Part shown: piece after piece, positions 26,114 to 36,029 of the stretch
Layout: each line of letters begins with the position of its first letter
Numbering within the stretch: position 1 is the first letter of the stretch
NCBI RefSeq assembly: GCF_013044515.1
Contig: NZ_JABEPR010000002.1
Coordinates: 558,001-622,000 of the forward strand
Length of the DNA: 64,000 nucleotides
DNA from: Sphingomonas sp. ID1715
GTDB lineage: Bacteria > Pseudomonadota > Alphaproteobacteria > Sphingomonadales > Sphingomonadaceae
Reading direction: 5' to 3'
Program-made: the position numbers and the translations under genes
Notes under the pieces: model-generated
What the model saw: only the letters and a program-made list of their open reading frames with translations
Told to the model about the DNA's origin: nothing
The model's database searches: none

Positions 26114-27598
26114 CTACCACCAGCGATCGGGACGAGCGGTGAAGCCCGCGCGCTGCTCGAGTGCCAGCCCGGCGTTCAGCACTCCCTGCTCGTCGAACGC
26201 CTTGCCGATGATCTGCAGGCCAAGCGGCAGTCCCTGCGCATCGAGGCCAGCCGGCACCGACATGGCGGGGAGGCCCGCCAGCGACGACGGCACGGTGAAG
26301 ACGTCGTTCAGATACATGGCGAGCGGGTCCGCCGACTTCTCGCCGAGCGCAAAGGCAGCGGAGGGCGCGGTTGGCGTCAGCAGCAGGTCGCACTGCTCCC
26401 ATGCCTGATCGAAGTCGCGCGCAATCAGGGCGCGGACCTTTTGCGCCTGGTTGTAATAGGCGTCGTAAAAGCCGGCGGAGAGCACATAAGTGCCGATCAT
26501 CAGCCGGCGCTTCACCTCCGCGCCGAAGCCGGCAGCGCGGGTCGCGGCATACATGTCCTGCAGGCCGGCGCCTTCCGGCAGCTCGCGCAAACCGTAGCGC
26601 ACGCCGTCATAGCGGGCGAGGTTCGATGACGCCTCGGCCGGGGCGATGATGTAATAGGCCGGCAGCGCATAGCGGGTGTGGGGCAGCGAGACGTCGACGA
26701 TCTCGGCGCCGGCATCCCTCATCCATGCGATACCCTGCTGCCACAGCGCATCGATCTCGGCGGGCATATTGTCGACCCGATATTCCTTGGGAATGCCGAT
26801 GCGTTTGCCCTTGAGGTCCGGCGACAGGCCCTGTTCCCAGGCGGGCACTGGCATATCGAGCGAGGTCGCATCCTTCGGATCGAAGCCGCTCATTGCCTCT
26901 AGCATGATCGCGCAATCACGCACCGTGCGCGCCATCGGCCCGGCCTGGTCGAGCGACGACGCGAAGGCGACCACGCCCCAGCGCGAGCAGCGGCCATAGG
27001 TCGGCTTGATGCCCGAAATGCCGGTGAATGCCGCCGGCTGACGGATCGAGCCGCCGGTATCGGTCCCGGTCGCCGCGGGCGCGATCCGTGCCGCCACCGC
27101 CGCCGAGCTGCCGCCGGAGGAGCCGCCGGGCGCAAGCGGGGCATTGCCGCCGTCGCTTCGCCGCCACGGCGAGATCACATTGCCGAACGCGCTCGTCTCG
27201 TTGGACGAGCCCATGGCAAACTGGTCCATGTTCAGCTTGCCGAGCATGCCCGCGCCCGCCGCCCACAGCTTGGCGGTAATGGTCGACTCATAGGTCGGCT
27301 TGAAGCCGCCCAAAATATGTGAGGCCGCCGTGGTCTCGACGCCTTCGGTGCAGAACAGGTCCTTGATCCCCAATGGCACGCCCGCGAGCGGCTTGGCCTC
27401 CTCGCCCGCCGCCCGGGCGCGGTCGGCGGCATCTGCAGCGGCGAGCGCATGGTCGGGAGTCTCGACCAGGAAGGCGTTCAGCGTCTTGGCGCCGGCCACG
27501 GCGGCATTGAAGGCCTCTGCCGCCTCCCGCGCGGAGAAGTCACCGGCGCGAAAACCGTCGCGCAGTTCGGCGACGGTCAGGTCGGTCAGCTGCGCCAC
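26114..27598 (-). CDS. gatA: Asp-tRNA(Asn)/Glu-tRNA(Gln) amidotransferase subunit A
   Basis: 494 aa amidase-signature enzyme. Catalytic Lys in GIKDLF, cis-Ser in [13 protein letters not shown] and nucleophilic Ser in [12 protein letters not shown]. Releases ammonia from glutamine to amidate mischarged tRNA together with GatB and GatC. GTG start shares one base with the gatC stop. gatB is not adjacent. A misacylation-dependent route to Gln- or Asn-tRNA is implied for the organism. Confidence 0.98.
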   Translation of the reverse strand: MAQLTDLTVAELRDGFRAGDFSAREAAEAFNAAVAGAKTLNAFLVETPDHALAAADAADRARAAGEEAKPLAGVPLGIKDLFCTEGVETTAASHILGGFKPTYESTITAKLWAAGAGMLGKLNMDQFAMGSSNETSAFGNVISPWRRSDGGNAPLAPGGSSGGSSAAVAARIAPAATGTDTGGSIRQPAAFTGISGIKPTYGRCSRWGVVAFASSLDQAGPMARTVRDCAIMLEAMSGFDPKDATSLDMPVPAWEQGLSPDLKGKRIGIPKEYRVDNMPAEIDALWQQGIAWMRDAGAEIVDVSLPHTRYALPAYYIIAPAEASSNLARYDGVRYGLRELPEGAGLQDMYAATRAAGFGAEVKRRLMIGTYVLSAGFYDAYYNQAQKVRALIARDFDQAWEQCDLLLTPTAPSAAFALGEKSADPLAMYLNDVFTVPSSLAGLPAMSVPAGLDAQGLPLGLQIIGKAFDEQGVLNAGLALEQRAGFTARPDRWW

Positions 27599-27885
27599 TA
27601 TTCAATCACCTTCGGCACGGCGAAGAAGCCATGTTCGGCCTGCGGCGCGTTGGCCAACACGCGATCGCGGATATCGCCTTCGGTCACCACATCGTCGCGC
27701 AACCGCAGCTTGTTCGGGATAACCGCCGTCATCGGCTGGACGGACGAGGTGTCGACCTCCTGCAGTTGCTCGATCCAGCCCAGGATATTGTTGAGCTCGG
27801 GCACCAAAGCCTCGGCCTCATCGTCGCTGATCGCGATGCGGGCGAGGCCGGCGACTTTCTTCACGGTGGAAAGGTCGACGGACAT
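27598..27885 (-). CDS. gatC: Asp-tRNA(Asn)/Glu-tRNA(Gln) amidotransferase subunit C
   Basis: 95 aa, normal for Gat[24 protein letters not shown] is the family N-terminus, followed by [22 protein letters not shown] and LRDDVV. Acts as a belt holding GatA and GatB together. Start at 27885 was preferred to 27921 on homology. Precedes gatA in the usual order. Confidence 0.96.
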   Translation of the reverse strand: MSVDLSTVKKVAGLARIAISDDEAEALVPELNNILGWIEQLQEVDTSSVQPMTAVIPNKLRLRDDVVTEGDIRDRVLANAPQAEHGFFAVPKVIE

Positions 27886-27939
27886 GGCCGCGCGGCTAGC
27901 ATCGGGTGCGCGCAGGGGCAAGGCGGGCGGAAGCCGGGC

Positions 27940-28332
27940 CTAGTCGCCGGTGACCTCGCCTTCTTCGTCAGGCACGCCCTTTACCACCCGCCGACGCCGA
28001 GCTGCGTCGAGGATGTCCACCATGTCCCACAGCAGCCCCAACCCTTCGCTCGTCTTGCCATTAGTGTCTTCTGGGTCGGCGAGGAACAACGCCTTTGCCC
28101 TCGCAGAAAGCTCCATCAGCTGCGCCAGGTCCTTCGGCTTGAGCTTGGCTCGATTGAGCTCAAGCGCCTCTTCGACAGCAGCGAATTCGGTATCGATGTT
28201 CAACCAAGGCGCCCAGTCATGAACAAAGCGCGGTGCGCTACCTACCATTCACGTTAGATGATCAACGATCTCACTAAAGGTCTTCGGAACGTAATAAGGT
28301 ATTGATCCAACAGGAAAAGACTGATCAGTCAT
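27940..28332 (-). pseudogene. Small paralogue of unknown function, interrupted by an in-frame TGA
   Basis: A 130-codon frame from ATG 28332 is broken by TGA at 28249-28251. After the stop, an ATG at 28248 could re-initiate a 102-aa protein. Translated through the stop, the product aligns along its whole length with the neighbour at 28407-28778: PYYVPKTFSEIVDHLT then stop then APRFVHDWAPWLNIDTEF versus PYIPKTIGELRDHVIS then APKFEYDFAPWLNIDTDF. The stop aligns with a position that is not conserved. The pair is a tandem duplication of an unrecognised family. Whether the shortened form is made is unknown. Confidence 0.65.
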
Positions 28333-28406
28333 GCGCCTTCCCCGCAGTGATAACGATCAAGCCAGCGGAAAACTCCTGCCCCGGTCGAATGATTAGGAGC
28401 GGGACC

Positions 28407-28778
28407 TTATCCTATGTGGCCGGTCGAGGCGACATTTCGCCGGCGCGACCGAGACTGAGCGATAATATCGTCCATCTGTACTAGGAGTTCCCTTCCGATG
28501 TCCGCTCCGCCATTCGAGTCCTCCGGATCGGCGGCAAAATGCGTCTTTGCCTCGTCTGCCAGCTTCATCAGACGCTCGCACGTCTCATCTCCCAGCTTCG
28601 ATCTAAGGCGCTCAAGTCCAGACTTTAGGGCGAAGAAATCTGTATCGATATTTAGCCACGGTGCGAAGTCGTACTCAAACTTTGGCGCATTGAGAACGAG
28701 CGAGATCACATGGTCACGAAGCTCACCGATCGTTTTAGGAATGTACGGATTAGGATTGAATTGCGTTGGCCTATCCAT
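28407..28778 (-). CDS. Hypothetical protein, intact paralogue of the preceding gene
   Basis: 123 aa from ATG 28778, preceded by GGAGAGATCG; two upstream ATGs (28790, 28793) are less well placed. Conserved core APWLNIDTDF, LERLRSKLGDETCERLMKLAD, a FAADPEDSN motif and a C-terminal Arg-rich segment. Predicted soluble and mostly helical. No family was recognised. Tandem with its truncated copy between gatC and the DUF3089 gene; moderate GC and lack of housekeeping context suggest accessory DNA. Confidence 0.6.
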   Translation of the reverse strand: MDRPTQFNPNPYIPKTIGELRDHVISLVLNAPKFEYDFAPWLNIDTDFFALKSGLERLRSKLGDETCERLMKLADEAKTHFAADPEDSNGGADIGRELLVQMDDIIAQSRSRRRNVASTGHIG

Positions 28779-28793
28779 CGATCTCTCCATCAT

Positions 28794-29138
28794 GGCCGCT
28801 TAATTAGGTAAGAGCCTCCGTTAACCTCCTGCCTAGGTCTGATGATCACGACCGACTCCGGACGAAACCGACTGCGGAAAAGTCCCACGATCTGTGGCTG
28901 AGTGTGACATCCAATGCCACCTTTCCGACCGTTGCATCTGGGCGGCGGTATGACCTTTTGTCGATCTCATCTCGTTCTATTCGATTGACGCGAACCGGGC
29001 CGACCCCACTCGAACTAGTCCCATAGGTGTGTTCCGCTCGCAGTCCGAACCGATGCGCCCTTTCCTTTACCGGTCGCGCGGGGCAGTGCTTCCAGCGACT
29101 TGGCTCGGGCTGGAATGTCACGGGCGCGTGGAGCCTTT
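28794..29138. other. Intergenic region without a convincing gene
   Basis: About 345 bases. Short frames on both strands (for example a 91-codon minus frame) show no recognisable motif or ribosome site. The sequence resembles degenerate intergenic relic DNA. Only the 3' end, with GGAG at 29129-29132, is assignable, as the ribosome site of the DUF3089 gene. Confidence 0.5.
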
Positions 29139-30314
29139 GTGGATCGCAAATTCCTGTACATTGTCGCCGGGCTGATCGTGCTGGTACTGGGTGCCGGCAT
29201 CGCGTGGCAGCTGTGGGGAGCGCGGCTGGTTGCTTGGCGCTTTACGCCTCAGATCGCCTTCAAGGCCGAGCCGCCGCAGCCGAGAACGGCGTATGCCGAT
29301 CCGCGCATGTGGTATTCGCGGCCGCCGAACAGCGCGAACGATCCGGCGCTCTGGGTACCGGAAGGGTATCGGCCCAATCCGAAGCCACCCGCCGCCCTGT
29401 TCTTCATCCACCCGACCAGCTTCCTCGACCGCTCCGCCTGGAACATGCCGCTCGACAATGCGGAGGCGAATGATCGCGCGCGGCTCTTCATCCGTGGTCA
29501 GGCGAGCGCCTTCAACGAGGTTGCGGAGATCTGGGCGCCGAAATACCGGCAGGCGACCTTCGGCGCGTTCCTCACCACGGCTGAGGACGCCAACAAGGCG
29601 CTGGACCTCGCCTATCGCGACGTAGAACTCGCCTTCGACGAGTTCGTGCGGCAGCTGCCGAAGGACCGGCCGATCTTCCTGGCCGGGCATAGCCAGGGCG
29701 CGTTGCACCTGACTCGCCTGCTCCGCGAGCATGTCGCGGGCACGCCGCTCGCCCGCCGTGTGGTCGCCGCCTATGTTGTCGGCTGGCCGATTTCGCTGAC
29801 CACCGACATGGCCGCGCTCGGCCTCCCACCCTGCACGGCGCCCGACCAGCCGGGATGCATCCTGTCATGGCAAAGCTTTGCTGAGCCGGCCGATCCCAAG
29901 CTGATCATCGACACCTATGATGCGACCATCGGCTTCGATGGCCAGCCACGCGAAAACACACCCTTTCTCTGCGTCAATCCGATCACAGGCACGCAAAATG
30001 GCGAAGCACCGGCGGAGGCCAATCTCGGCACGCTCTTCCCGAGCGGGGATTTCTCAACCGCAGAGCTGCGGCCGGGCGCAGTGCCTGCCCGCTGCGCCGA
30101 TCGCGGCATCCTGCTGATCGGCCAGCCGCCGGCGCTCGGCCCGTATGTGCTGCCCGGCAACAATTATCATGTCTTCGACATCAGCCTGTTCTGGGCGAAT
30201 GTGCGCGCGGATGCCGCGAGAAGGCTCGCGGGATTTGCCCGTTCCCCGGCGAAGGCCGGGGCCCAGCGGCTCGAGAATGGGCCCCGGCCTGCGCCGGGGA
30301 GCAAAGGGAGATGA
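29139..30314 (+). CDS. DUF3089 alpha/beta-hydrolase-like membrane-anchored protein
   Basis: 391 aa from GTG 29139, which has GGAG five bases upstream and gives an N-terminus directly at the membrane helix ([20 protein letters not shown]). TTG 29100 and ATG 29115 are alternatives. The domain shows [16 protein letters not shown], a nucleophile elbow [11 protein letters not shown] and a late [12 protein letters not shown]. Family DUF3089 is predicted to be hydrolytic with unknown substrate, facing the periplasm. The last 25 codons run through a palindromic repeat, so the C-terminal tail is repeat-derived. ATGA overlap with ruvX. Confidence 0.85.
   Translation: MDRKFLYIVAGLIVLVLGAGIAWQLWGARLVAWRFTPQIAFKAEPPQPRTAYADPRMWYSRPPNSANDPALWVPEGYRPNPKPPAALFFIHPTSFLDRSAWNMPLDNAEANDRARLFIRGQASAFNEVAEIWAPKYRQATFGAFLTTAEDANKALDLAYRDVELAFDEFVRQLPKDRPIFLAGHSQGALHLTRLLREHVAGTPLARRVVAAYVVGWPISLTTDMAALGLPPCTAPDQPGCILSWQSFAEPADPKLIIDTYDATIGFDGQPRENTPFLCVNPITGTQNGEAPAEANLGTLFPSGDFSTAELRPGAVPARCADRGILLIGQPPALGPYVLPGNNYHVFDISLFWANVRADAARRLAGFARSPAKAGAQRLENGPRPAPGSKGR
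30241..30303. repeat. Palindromic repeat (CCCCGGC/GCCGGGG type)
   Basis: Inverted arms TTCCCCGGCGAAGGCCGGGG...and CCCCGGCCTGCGCCGGGGAG around a short centre. Same general style as the element at 40342-40417. It lies inside the 3' end of the DUF3089 coding sequence. Confidence 0.7.
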
Positions 30315-30772
30315 TCACCAGCCTTACGGTCGATTTCCGCGCCGCCCTGCCGATGGGCGGACGGCTGCTCGGCCTCGATGTCGGCACCAAGACGATCGGC
30401 ACCGCGCTGTGTGATGCCGGCTGGTCGATCGCGAGCCCTGCGGAGCTGATCCGGCGCACCAAGTTCGGCGCTGACAAGGCGGCGCTGGATCGGCTGATCG
30501 CCGCGCAGGCGGTGAAGGGGCTCGTCATCGGACTGCCGCTCAATCTCGACGGAACCGATTCCCCGCGCACCCAATCGGTCCGCGCCTTTGCCCGGAACAT
30601 GGAGTCGTCGGGTGTGCCGATCCTGCTTTGGGACGAACGCTGGTCGACCCAAGCGGTCACCCGCACCTTGCTTGATGCCGATACGAGCCGTGCCCGACGC
30701 GCCGAACTGGTCGACAAGATGGCCGCGGCGTACATTCTGCAGGGCGCCATCGACGCGCTGATGATGGGCTAG
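30311..30772 (+). CDS. ruvX: Putative Holliday junction resolvase / pre-16S rRNA nuclease
   Basis: 153 aa, RNase H-like YqgF fold. [19 protein letters not shown] with the first catalytic Asp, [19 protein letters not shown], the WDERWST motif and D-containing [11 protein letters not shown] at the end. Members process 16S rRNA ends and may resolve junctions. Start overlaps the DUF3089 stop (ATGA). Confidence 0.93.
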   Translation: MITSLTVDFRAALPMGGRLLGLDVGTKTIGTALCDAGWSIASPAELIRRTKFGADKAALDRLIAAQAVKGLVIGLPLNLDGTDSPRTQSVRAFARNMESSGVPILLWDERWSTQAVTRTLLDADTSRARRAELVDKMAAAYILQGAIDALMMG

Positions 30773-30782
30773 GCCCCTCTCT

Positions 30783-31868
30783 TCAGGCGTTGCGGAACCG
30801 GCCAGGTAAGTAAGGCGCGGGGTCGATCTCCTCCACGGGCCGCCCGAGCAGCAAATTAGCAGCCATGCGTGCCGCGGCCGGCGCGGTCTGGATGCCGAAG
30901 CCGCCCTGGCCCGCGCACCAGAAGAAGCGCGGCTCGGCCGGATCATAGCCATAGACCGGCAGCCGGTCGGGCGCGAAGGAGCGCAGCCCCGCCCAGCGCC
31001 GCTCGACCCGGCGGACCGGCCAGCGGGTTGCCTGCTCGAACCGGTCGATGGCGATCGCCACGTCCAGTTCGTCGGCGGCGACGTCACCGGGCAGGTCGGG
31101 CGTCTCGTCATGCGGGCTGAGCCACAAGCGCCCGCCCGCCTCTGGCTTGAAATAGAAACTCCCGTCCATCGCCATGACGAGGGGCAGGTCGGCCGGCGCG
31201 GGCGGGTCGACCTCCAGCTGAACGACCGTGCGGCGATAGGGCTGAATGCCGACCGGCGGCACGCCCGCCAGCGCGGCGACGCGATCAGCCCAGGCACCCG
31301 CCGCCGACACGAGAATGCCGGCCTCGAACGACTCGCCGCCGGCACGCAGGCGCCAGCCCGCCGCAAGGCGCTCCGCCTGCTCCAGGGGCGCATGGCAGCG
31401 CAGTTCGGCGCCCGCCTGACGAGCAGTCTTGAGAAAGACCTGGTGCGCCCCGGCGACGTCGATGTCCGTACAAGTCGGAATCCACAGCGCTTCGACGAAC
31501 GCATCGGACAGATCGGGCAGCCAGTTGCGGACCTGGGCGGTGGACCAACGCTCCATCCGCACGCGTCCCTCGAACTCGGCCAGAAAGCGGTCGATGTCGG
31601 TACGCTCTTCCGCGCGGGCGAGATGGAGCTCGCCCCGAGGAGACAGCAGGCCATGCCGCTGCAGCCACGGACTCGAAGCGGAGGTCAGTGGCTGGATCAG
31701 CGGCCCGCCATAGGTTTCCGACCAGAAGGCGGCGGAGCGGCCCGTTGCGTGATAGCCGGGCTGATCCTCCGCTTCGAGGATCAGCACCGAAGCGTGGGGC
31801 GCCAGTTCGGCGGCGAGACTTGCTCCCGCTATTCCCGCGCCGATGATCGCGACGTCGTAGCGGCTCAT
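30783..31868 (-). CDS. FAD-dependent oxidoreductase (DAO family)
   Basis: 361 aa. N-terminal dinucleotide fold VAIIGAGIAGASLAAEL with an acidic strand end (LILEAE), followed by PGYHATGRSAAF. The C-terminal FAD contact is WCAGQGGFGIQTAPAAA. Related to glycine/D-amino-acid oxidase and glycerol-3-phosphate/hydroxyglutarate oxidases; substrate unknown. Shares a four-base overlap with the upstream hydrolase gene, so both are probably co-transcribed. Confidence 0.88.
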   Translation of the reverse strand: MSRYDVAIIGAGIAGASLAAELAPHASVLILEAEDQPGYHATGRSAAFWSETYGGPLIQPLTSASSPWLQRHGLLSPRGELHLARAEERTDIDRFLAEFEGRVRMERWSTAQVRNWLPDLSDAFVEALWIPTCTDIDVAGAHQVFLKTARQAGAELRCHAPLEQAERLAAGWRLRAGGESFEAGILVSAAGAWADRVAALAGVPPVGIQPYRRTVVQLEVDPPAPADLPLVMAMDGSFYFKPEAGGRLWLSPHDETPDLPGDVAADELDVAIAIDRFEQATRWPVRRVERRWAGLRSFAPDRLPVYGYDPAEPRFFWCAGQGGFGIQTAPAAARMAANLLLGRPVEEIDPAPYLPGRFRNA

Positions 31869-32803
31869 GCTGGCGGCGCGCGATCGGCGAGGAACCGGTC
31901 GATCTCTGCCAAAGCGGCATCGCGCACCGGATCCGCTTCGCGCAGGATTTCGTGCGCCGACTCAGGTCCCCAACTGCGCAGCCGCGCATCGGGTAGCCGG
32001 ACCGCTGCACGGCGAATGGCAGCGTAATCGACCAGCCGGTCGCGTTCGGCGGCCAGGATCAGGATCGGCGTTGCGACATGTTCCAGTCGCCCCCGCTCCT
32101 CCAGGGCAAGGGTGGAGCGATAGGCCTCCGCGACCCAAGCCCAGCTGGGCGGTCCGACGGCGATCTCGGGCTTCTGCGCCTTCCACCAGAGTTCGTCCTC
32201 ATAGCGGTCGGCATCGTGCGTCAGCAGCGCCAGCCGCCCCCGAATCGGCACGCCGGGCCTTTCGTTCGCCTTCCAGGCCAGTCGCTCCGGCTTGCCGACT
32301 CGGCACATCAGCGCGGCGACTCGCGCCGCGACGCGCGCACCGAAAGGCGCGCTCTTCAGCCCGAGCATCGGCGCAACCAGCACAGCCGCGTCGGGATCGA
32401 TCCGGCGTTCGGAAAGTGCCCAAAGGGTCAGATGGCCGCCCATCGAATGCGCGATCACGATGCGCGGCCCGGGCGTGCGCGCGCTCCATTCTGCGAAGAA
32501 CTGCGCCAGATCGTCGATCCAGGGTGCGAACCGCGCCGCGTGGCCGCACATCGGGTCGGACGAGAGCCGGCCCGATCCGCCCTGCCCCCGCCAGTCGAAA
32601 CTCGCCACATTCCAACCGGCGCGATGCCAATGGTCGAACGCCTCGAAATATTTTTCGAAGATATCGCCACGCCCCCCAAGGAAGAGGATCGAGCCCCGGC
32701 CGTCCCCGCCTTGCCACTCAAATGTTCGATGCGGCCAACCGTCCGCCGCGGTCCAGCTGGAGATGGTCGCGCCCTCCGGCACCGCTCGCCTGTTAAAGAT
32801 CAT
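31865..32803 (-). CDS. Alpha/beta hydrolase (monoacylglycerol-lipase-like)
   Basis: 312 aa. Serine aminopeptidase S33/Hydrolase_4 type: oxyanion region LFLGGRGDIFEKYFEAF, DWRGQGGSGR, nucleophile elbow IAHSMGGH, the acid residue after ILAAERDRLVD and a late His in ESAHEIL. Cytosolic; likely a lysophospholipase or monoglyceride lipase. Diverges from cpaA. Confidence 0.88.
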   Translation of the reverse strand: MIFNRRAVPEGATISSWTAADGWPHRTFEWQGGDGRGSILFLGGRGDIFEKYFEAFDHWHRAGWNVASFDWRGQGGSGRLSSDPMCGHAARFAPWIDDLAQFFAEWSARTPGPRIVIAHSMGGHLTLWALSERRIDPDAAVLVAPMLGLKSAPFGARVAARVAALMCRVGKPERLAWKANERPGVPIRGRLALLTHDADRYEDELWWKAQKPEIAVGPPSWAWVAEAYRSTLALEERGRLEHVATPILILAAERDRLVDYAAIRRAAVRLPDARLRSWGPESAHEILREADPVRDAALAEIDRFLADRAPPA

Positions 32804-32850
32804 GGTGGCTGGTTACGGTTAAGCAAGGTTCGGCGTCTAGACAGTCTGGC

Positions 32851-33312
32851 ATGGCTGGTCATGCCCTGCTCGCAATCCTGGCGCTGTTGCTGCTCGTTGC
32901 AGCCGGGACGGACCTGCGCTCGCGGACCATCGCGAATGGCCTCAACCTGCTGATCGCGCTGCTCGCGCCCGCTTATTGGTGGGCCACCGGCCTGTCCTTC
33001 TGGCCGGACATGGCGTTGCAGCTCGCGCTCGCCGCCTGCGTGTTCGGGCTGTTCGCCTTCATGTTCGCGATGGGCTGGATGGGCGGCGGCGACGTCAAGT
33101 TGCTGGCGGCGCTCGCTTTGTGGCTGCCGCTTTATTCGGTGGTCAAGCTGCTCATCGGCATGTCGCTGCTGGGCGGACTGCTCACGCTCGGCTTCGTCGC
33201 GGTGCACCGCTTACGCAAGCTCAAGACGATGCCGGAAATTCCGTACGGCGTGGCCATCGCCTGTGCGGGTCTTTGGGTGATTGGCGAACGCTATCTTAAC
33301 CAGTTTGCCTGA
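32851..33312 (+). CDS. cpaA: Prepilin peptidase CpaA
   Basis: 153 aa, membrane-embedded type A24 aspartic peptidase. Catalytic Asp residues appear in AAGTDLRSRTIANG and MGGGDVKLLAA. Cleaves Flp-type prepilins. First gene of the Cpa/Tad cluster on the plus strand; cpaB starts 44 bases later. The pilin substrate gene is not in the window, at least not nearby. Confidence 0.92.
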   Translation: MAGHALLAILALLLLVAAGTDLRSRTIANGLNLLIALLAPAYWWATGLSFWPDMALQLALAACVFGLFAFMFAMGWMGGGDVKLLAALALWLPLYSVVKLLIGMSLLGGLLTLGFVAVHRLRKLKTMPEIPYGVAIACAGLWVIGERYLNQFA

Positions 33313-33356
33313 TAGCTGCGGATGGGCCGCAAGGTCCGGATCGGGAGTGATCTGAC

Positions 33357-34364
33357 GTGGATGTAAGAAAGATCGTCTTGCTGGTGGGGGCGCTGGTCGT
33401 GGCCGCGGTCACGGCCGTCATGGCGCGCAGCCTGTTCAACACGGGCGGTACGCCGGCCGTTGCTGCCTCTGCGCCGCAGCCGAGCGGCCCGCAGGTGCTG
33501 GTCGCAACGCGCGCCCTGCCCGTGGGCACCATCCTACAGCAGGACAGCTTTCGCTATCAGCCCTGGCCCAAGGAGCTGATCCAGGAAGCTTATTACGTGC
33601 AAGGCGAGCAGACGCCGCCGCAGCCGGGCACCGTCGTCCGCTACAATATCGCCGCCGGCCAGCCGATCCCGCAGGGCGCGCTGGTGAAGCCGGGCGACCG
33701 CGGCTTCCTCGCCGCCGCGCTCGGGCCGGGCATGCGTGCCGTGACCGTGCCGGTCGATGCCAAGAGCGGCGTCGGCGGCTTCGTCTTCCCGGGCGATCGC
33801 ATCGACCTGGTGCTCACCCAGGCCGTCGAAGGCCGCGACGGCGGCCCGGCGCTCAAGACCGCCGAGACCTTCGTCCGCAACATCCGCGTGCTCGCGACCG
33901 ACCAGCGTACCGAAGCGCAGACCAAGGATGGCAAGACCGAAGTCACCACCTTCTCGACCGTCACGCTCGAGGCGACGCCGCGCATCGCCGAGAAGATCGC
34001 GCTTGCCCAGTCGCTGGGTCAGCTATCCCTCTCGCTGCGTTCTATCGCCGACAACAATGCCGAGCTTGAACGGGCGATCGCTGCCGGCGAAGTCACGGTC
34101 GGCGACGGCAAGGACCCGAAGGCGGAGCGCCAGATGCTGCTCGCCGTCGCGTCGCGGCCGATCGACAGTGACACCACTTTCGTCACCGGCGGCGACGTCT
34201 CGCGCTTTGCCCGCCGCACCGTGCCCGGCATGGCGCCTTCCGCTGCTCCCGCCGCCCCCGCGGCCGGCGCGCCGGCTGCGCCCGTGCCCGGCTTCTCATC
34301 CGGACCCGTGGTCCGCGTCGCGCGCGGCAATGTGGTCGTCGAAGTTCCCGTAGGGGGTCGTTAA
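33357..34364 (+). CDS. cpaB: Flp pilus assembly protein CpaB
   Basis: 335 aa, GTG start preceded by GGGAGTGATCTGA. An N-terminal membrane helix (VRKIVLLVGALVVAAVTAVMA) is followed by a SAF domain (VLVATRALPVGTILQQDSFRYQPWP) and an RcpC/CpaB domain. A Pro/Ala-rich linker precedes the conserved end VVRVARGNVVVEVPVGG. Periplasmic assembly factor that works with the secretin. Confidence 0.95.
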   Translation: MDVRKIVLLVGALVVAAVTAVMARSLFNTGGTPAVAASAPQPSGPQVLVATRALPVGTILQQDSFRYQPWPKELIQEAYYVQGEQTPPQPGTVVRYNIAAGQPIPQGALVKPGDRGFLAAALGPGMRAVTVPVDAKSGVGGFVFPGDRIDLVLTQAVEGRDGGPALKTAETFVRNIRVLATDQRTEAQTKDGKTEVTTFSTVTLEATPRIAEKIALAQSLGQLSLSLRSIADNNAELERAIAAGEVTVGDGKDPKAERQMLLAVASRPIDSDTTFVTGGDVSRFARRTVPGMAPSAAPAAPAAGAPAAPVPGFSSGPVVRVARGNVVVEVPVGGR

Positions 34365-34365
34365 G

Positions 34366-36015
34366 ATGCGAAAGAAGATCGTTCTGGCGCTGGCCTCCGC
34401 GGCCGCCGTCTGCGCCGGTTGCCCGGCGCTGGCCGCGAAGCCCGCCCGCGTCGCGGCGCTGCCGGCCGGCACCCAGCGCCCGACCAACGAAGTGCTGCTG
34501 TCTGTCGGCCAGGGCCAACTGATCACGCTGCCCGCCAACGTGGCCAATGTGTGGACGTCCAACGACAAGGTTGCCGACGTCTATGTCAGCAACCCGCGGC
34601 AGATCCACCTGTTCGGCAAGGAAAATGGCGAAGCGACGGTGTTCGCGACCACCGCCTCCGGCCAGGTCGTTTATGCCACCAACGTCCGCGTCAACCAGAA
34701 CATCACGTCGCTCGACAAGATGCTGCGACTCGCCTTTCCGGGCGCGGATGTGAACGTCACGACGGCGGGCCAGCTGGCGGTCATCACCGGCACGATCGGC
34801 TCGCCCGAGGATAGCGCGGCCGCCGAGCGGCTCGTGCTCACCGCGCTCAATCCCGGCGTCAACATCAGCGACCCCAACGCCCAGCTGAAGATGGGCGTGA
34901 TCAACCGGCTGCGCATGGCGACGCCGCTGCAGGTCAACCTGCAGGTCCGCATCGCCGAAGTCAGTCGCGACCTAGTCAAGGAGATCGGCGTCAACCTGTT
35001 GACGCGCGACCAGACCGGCGGCTTTCTGTTCGGCATCGCCCAAGGGCGCAACTTCGGTTCGATCGGCAACTTCGACGCGTCGGTCTTCCCGAAGCTCGAC
35101 GCGTCGCAGCTTTTCGGCCTGCCGGCAGGCTCGATAAGCCTGCCGTTCAATCCGTCCACGGGCCAGTTCATCAATCCGGCCAGCGGCACCGCGTTCAACT
35201 TCAACAATCTCGGCCAGGGCGCCGGCAAGACCGCGCTGTCGCTCGCCGGCAAGCTGTTCGGCATCGACGTGGCGTCCGCGATCGACCTTGCCGAGACGCA
35301 GGGCCTCGTCACCACCCTCGCCAATCCGAACCTGACCGCCCTCTCGGGCGAAACGGCCAGCTTCCTGGCCGGTGGCGAAATCCCGATCCCGCTGGCGCAG
35401 GGCCTCGGCACGATCGGCATCGAATATAAGCAATATGGCGTCAGCCTTGCCTTCACCCCGACAGTGCTGGCCGATGGCCGCATCTCGATGCGGGTGCGGC
35501 CGGAGGTGTCGGAGCTGAGCACTCAGGGCGCGATCACGATCAGCGGCTTCCAGGTGCCGGGCTTTTCGACCCGCCGCGCGGAAACGACGGTGGAACTCGG
35601 CTCCGGTCAGAGCTTCATGATCGGTGGGCTGCTGCAGAACAAGCATTTCAACCAGATCGACAAGGCGCCGGGGCTCGGCGACGTGCCCGTGCTGGGCGCG
35701 CTGTTCCGCTCCAGCAAGTTCCGCCGCAGCGAGACTGAGCTGGTGATCATCATCACGCCGTATCTGGTGAAGCCGACCTCCGGCACGCTGCCGCTGCCGA
35801 CCGACGGCTACAAGGCGGCGACCGACGCCTCGCGCGTCTTCTTGGGGCACAGTTTCAGCGGCGAAAGCGGCCAGGCGCGGCCGACGCCGACGCTGGCGCC
35901 GCCGCAGACGCAGGTGACGGGGCAGCCACAGGCGCAGGCCGTGCTGCCGTCCAAGGCCGACAAGCCCACCAAGAGTGCCGCGGCGGTTCCCGCCCCGGGC
36001 TTCTCGATCAAGTGA
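34366..36015 (+). CDS. cpaC: Secretin of the Cpa/Tad pilus, CpaC
   Basis: 549 aa. Signal peptide, an N-terminal pilus-associated domain (LSVGQGQLITLPANVANVWT), a BON-like segment (VTTAGQLAVITGTIGS) and the secretin domain with VRIAEVSRDLVKEIG. The C-terminal signature includes LIIGGLLQNKHF-like FMIGGLLQNK and VPVLGALFRSSKF. The outer-membrane channel of the pilus. Begins one base after the cpaB stop. Confidence 0.96.
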   Translation: MRKKIVLALASAAAVCAGCPALAAKPARVAALPAGTQRPTNEVLLSVGQGQLITLPANVANVWTSNDKVADVYVSNPRQIHLFGKENGEATVFATTASGQVVYATNVRVNQNITSLDKMLRLAFPGADVNVTTAGQLAVITGTIGSPEDSAAAERLVLTALNPGVNISDPNAQLKMGVINRLRMATPLQVNLQVRIAEVSRDLVKEIGVNLLTRDQTGGFLFGIAQGRNFGSIGNFDASVFPKLDASQLFGLPAGSISLPFNPSTGQFINPASGTAFNFNNLGQGAGKTALSLAGKLFGIDVASAIDLAETQGLVTTLANPNLTALSGETASFLAGGEIPIPLAQGLGTIGIEYKQYGVSLAFTPTVLADGRISMRVRPEVSELSTQGAITISGFQVPGFSTRRAETTVELGSGQSFMIGGLLQNKHFNQIDKAPGLGDVPVLGALFRSSKFRRSETELVIIITPYLVKPTSGTLPLPTDGYKAATDASRVFLGHSFSGESGQARPTPTLAPPQTQVTGQPQAQAVLPSKADKPTKSAAAVPAPGFSIK

Positions 36016-36029
36016 TGCGTGCGGAGAGC

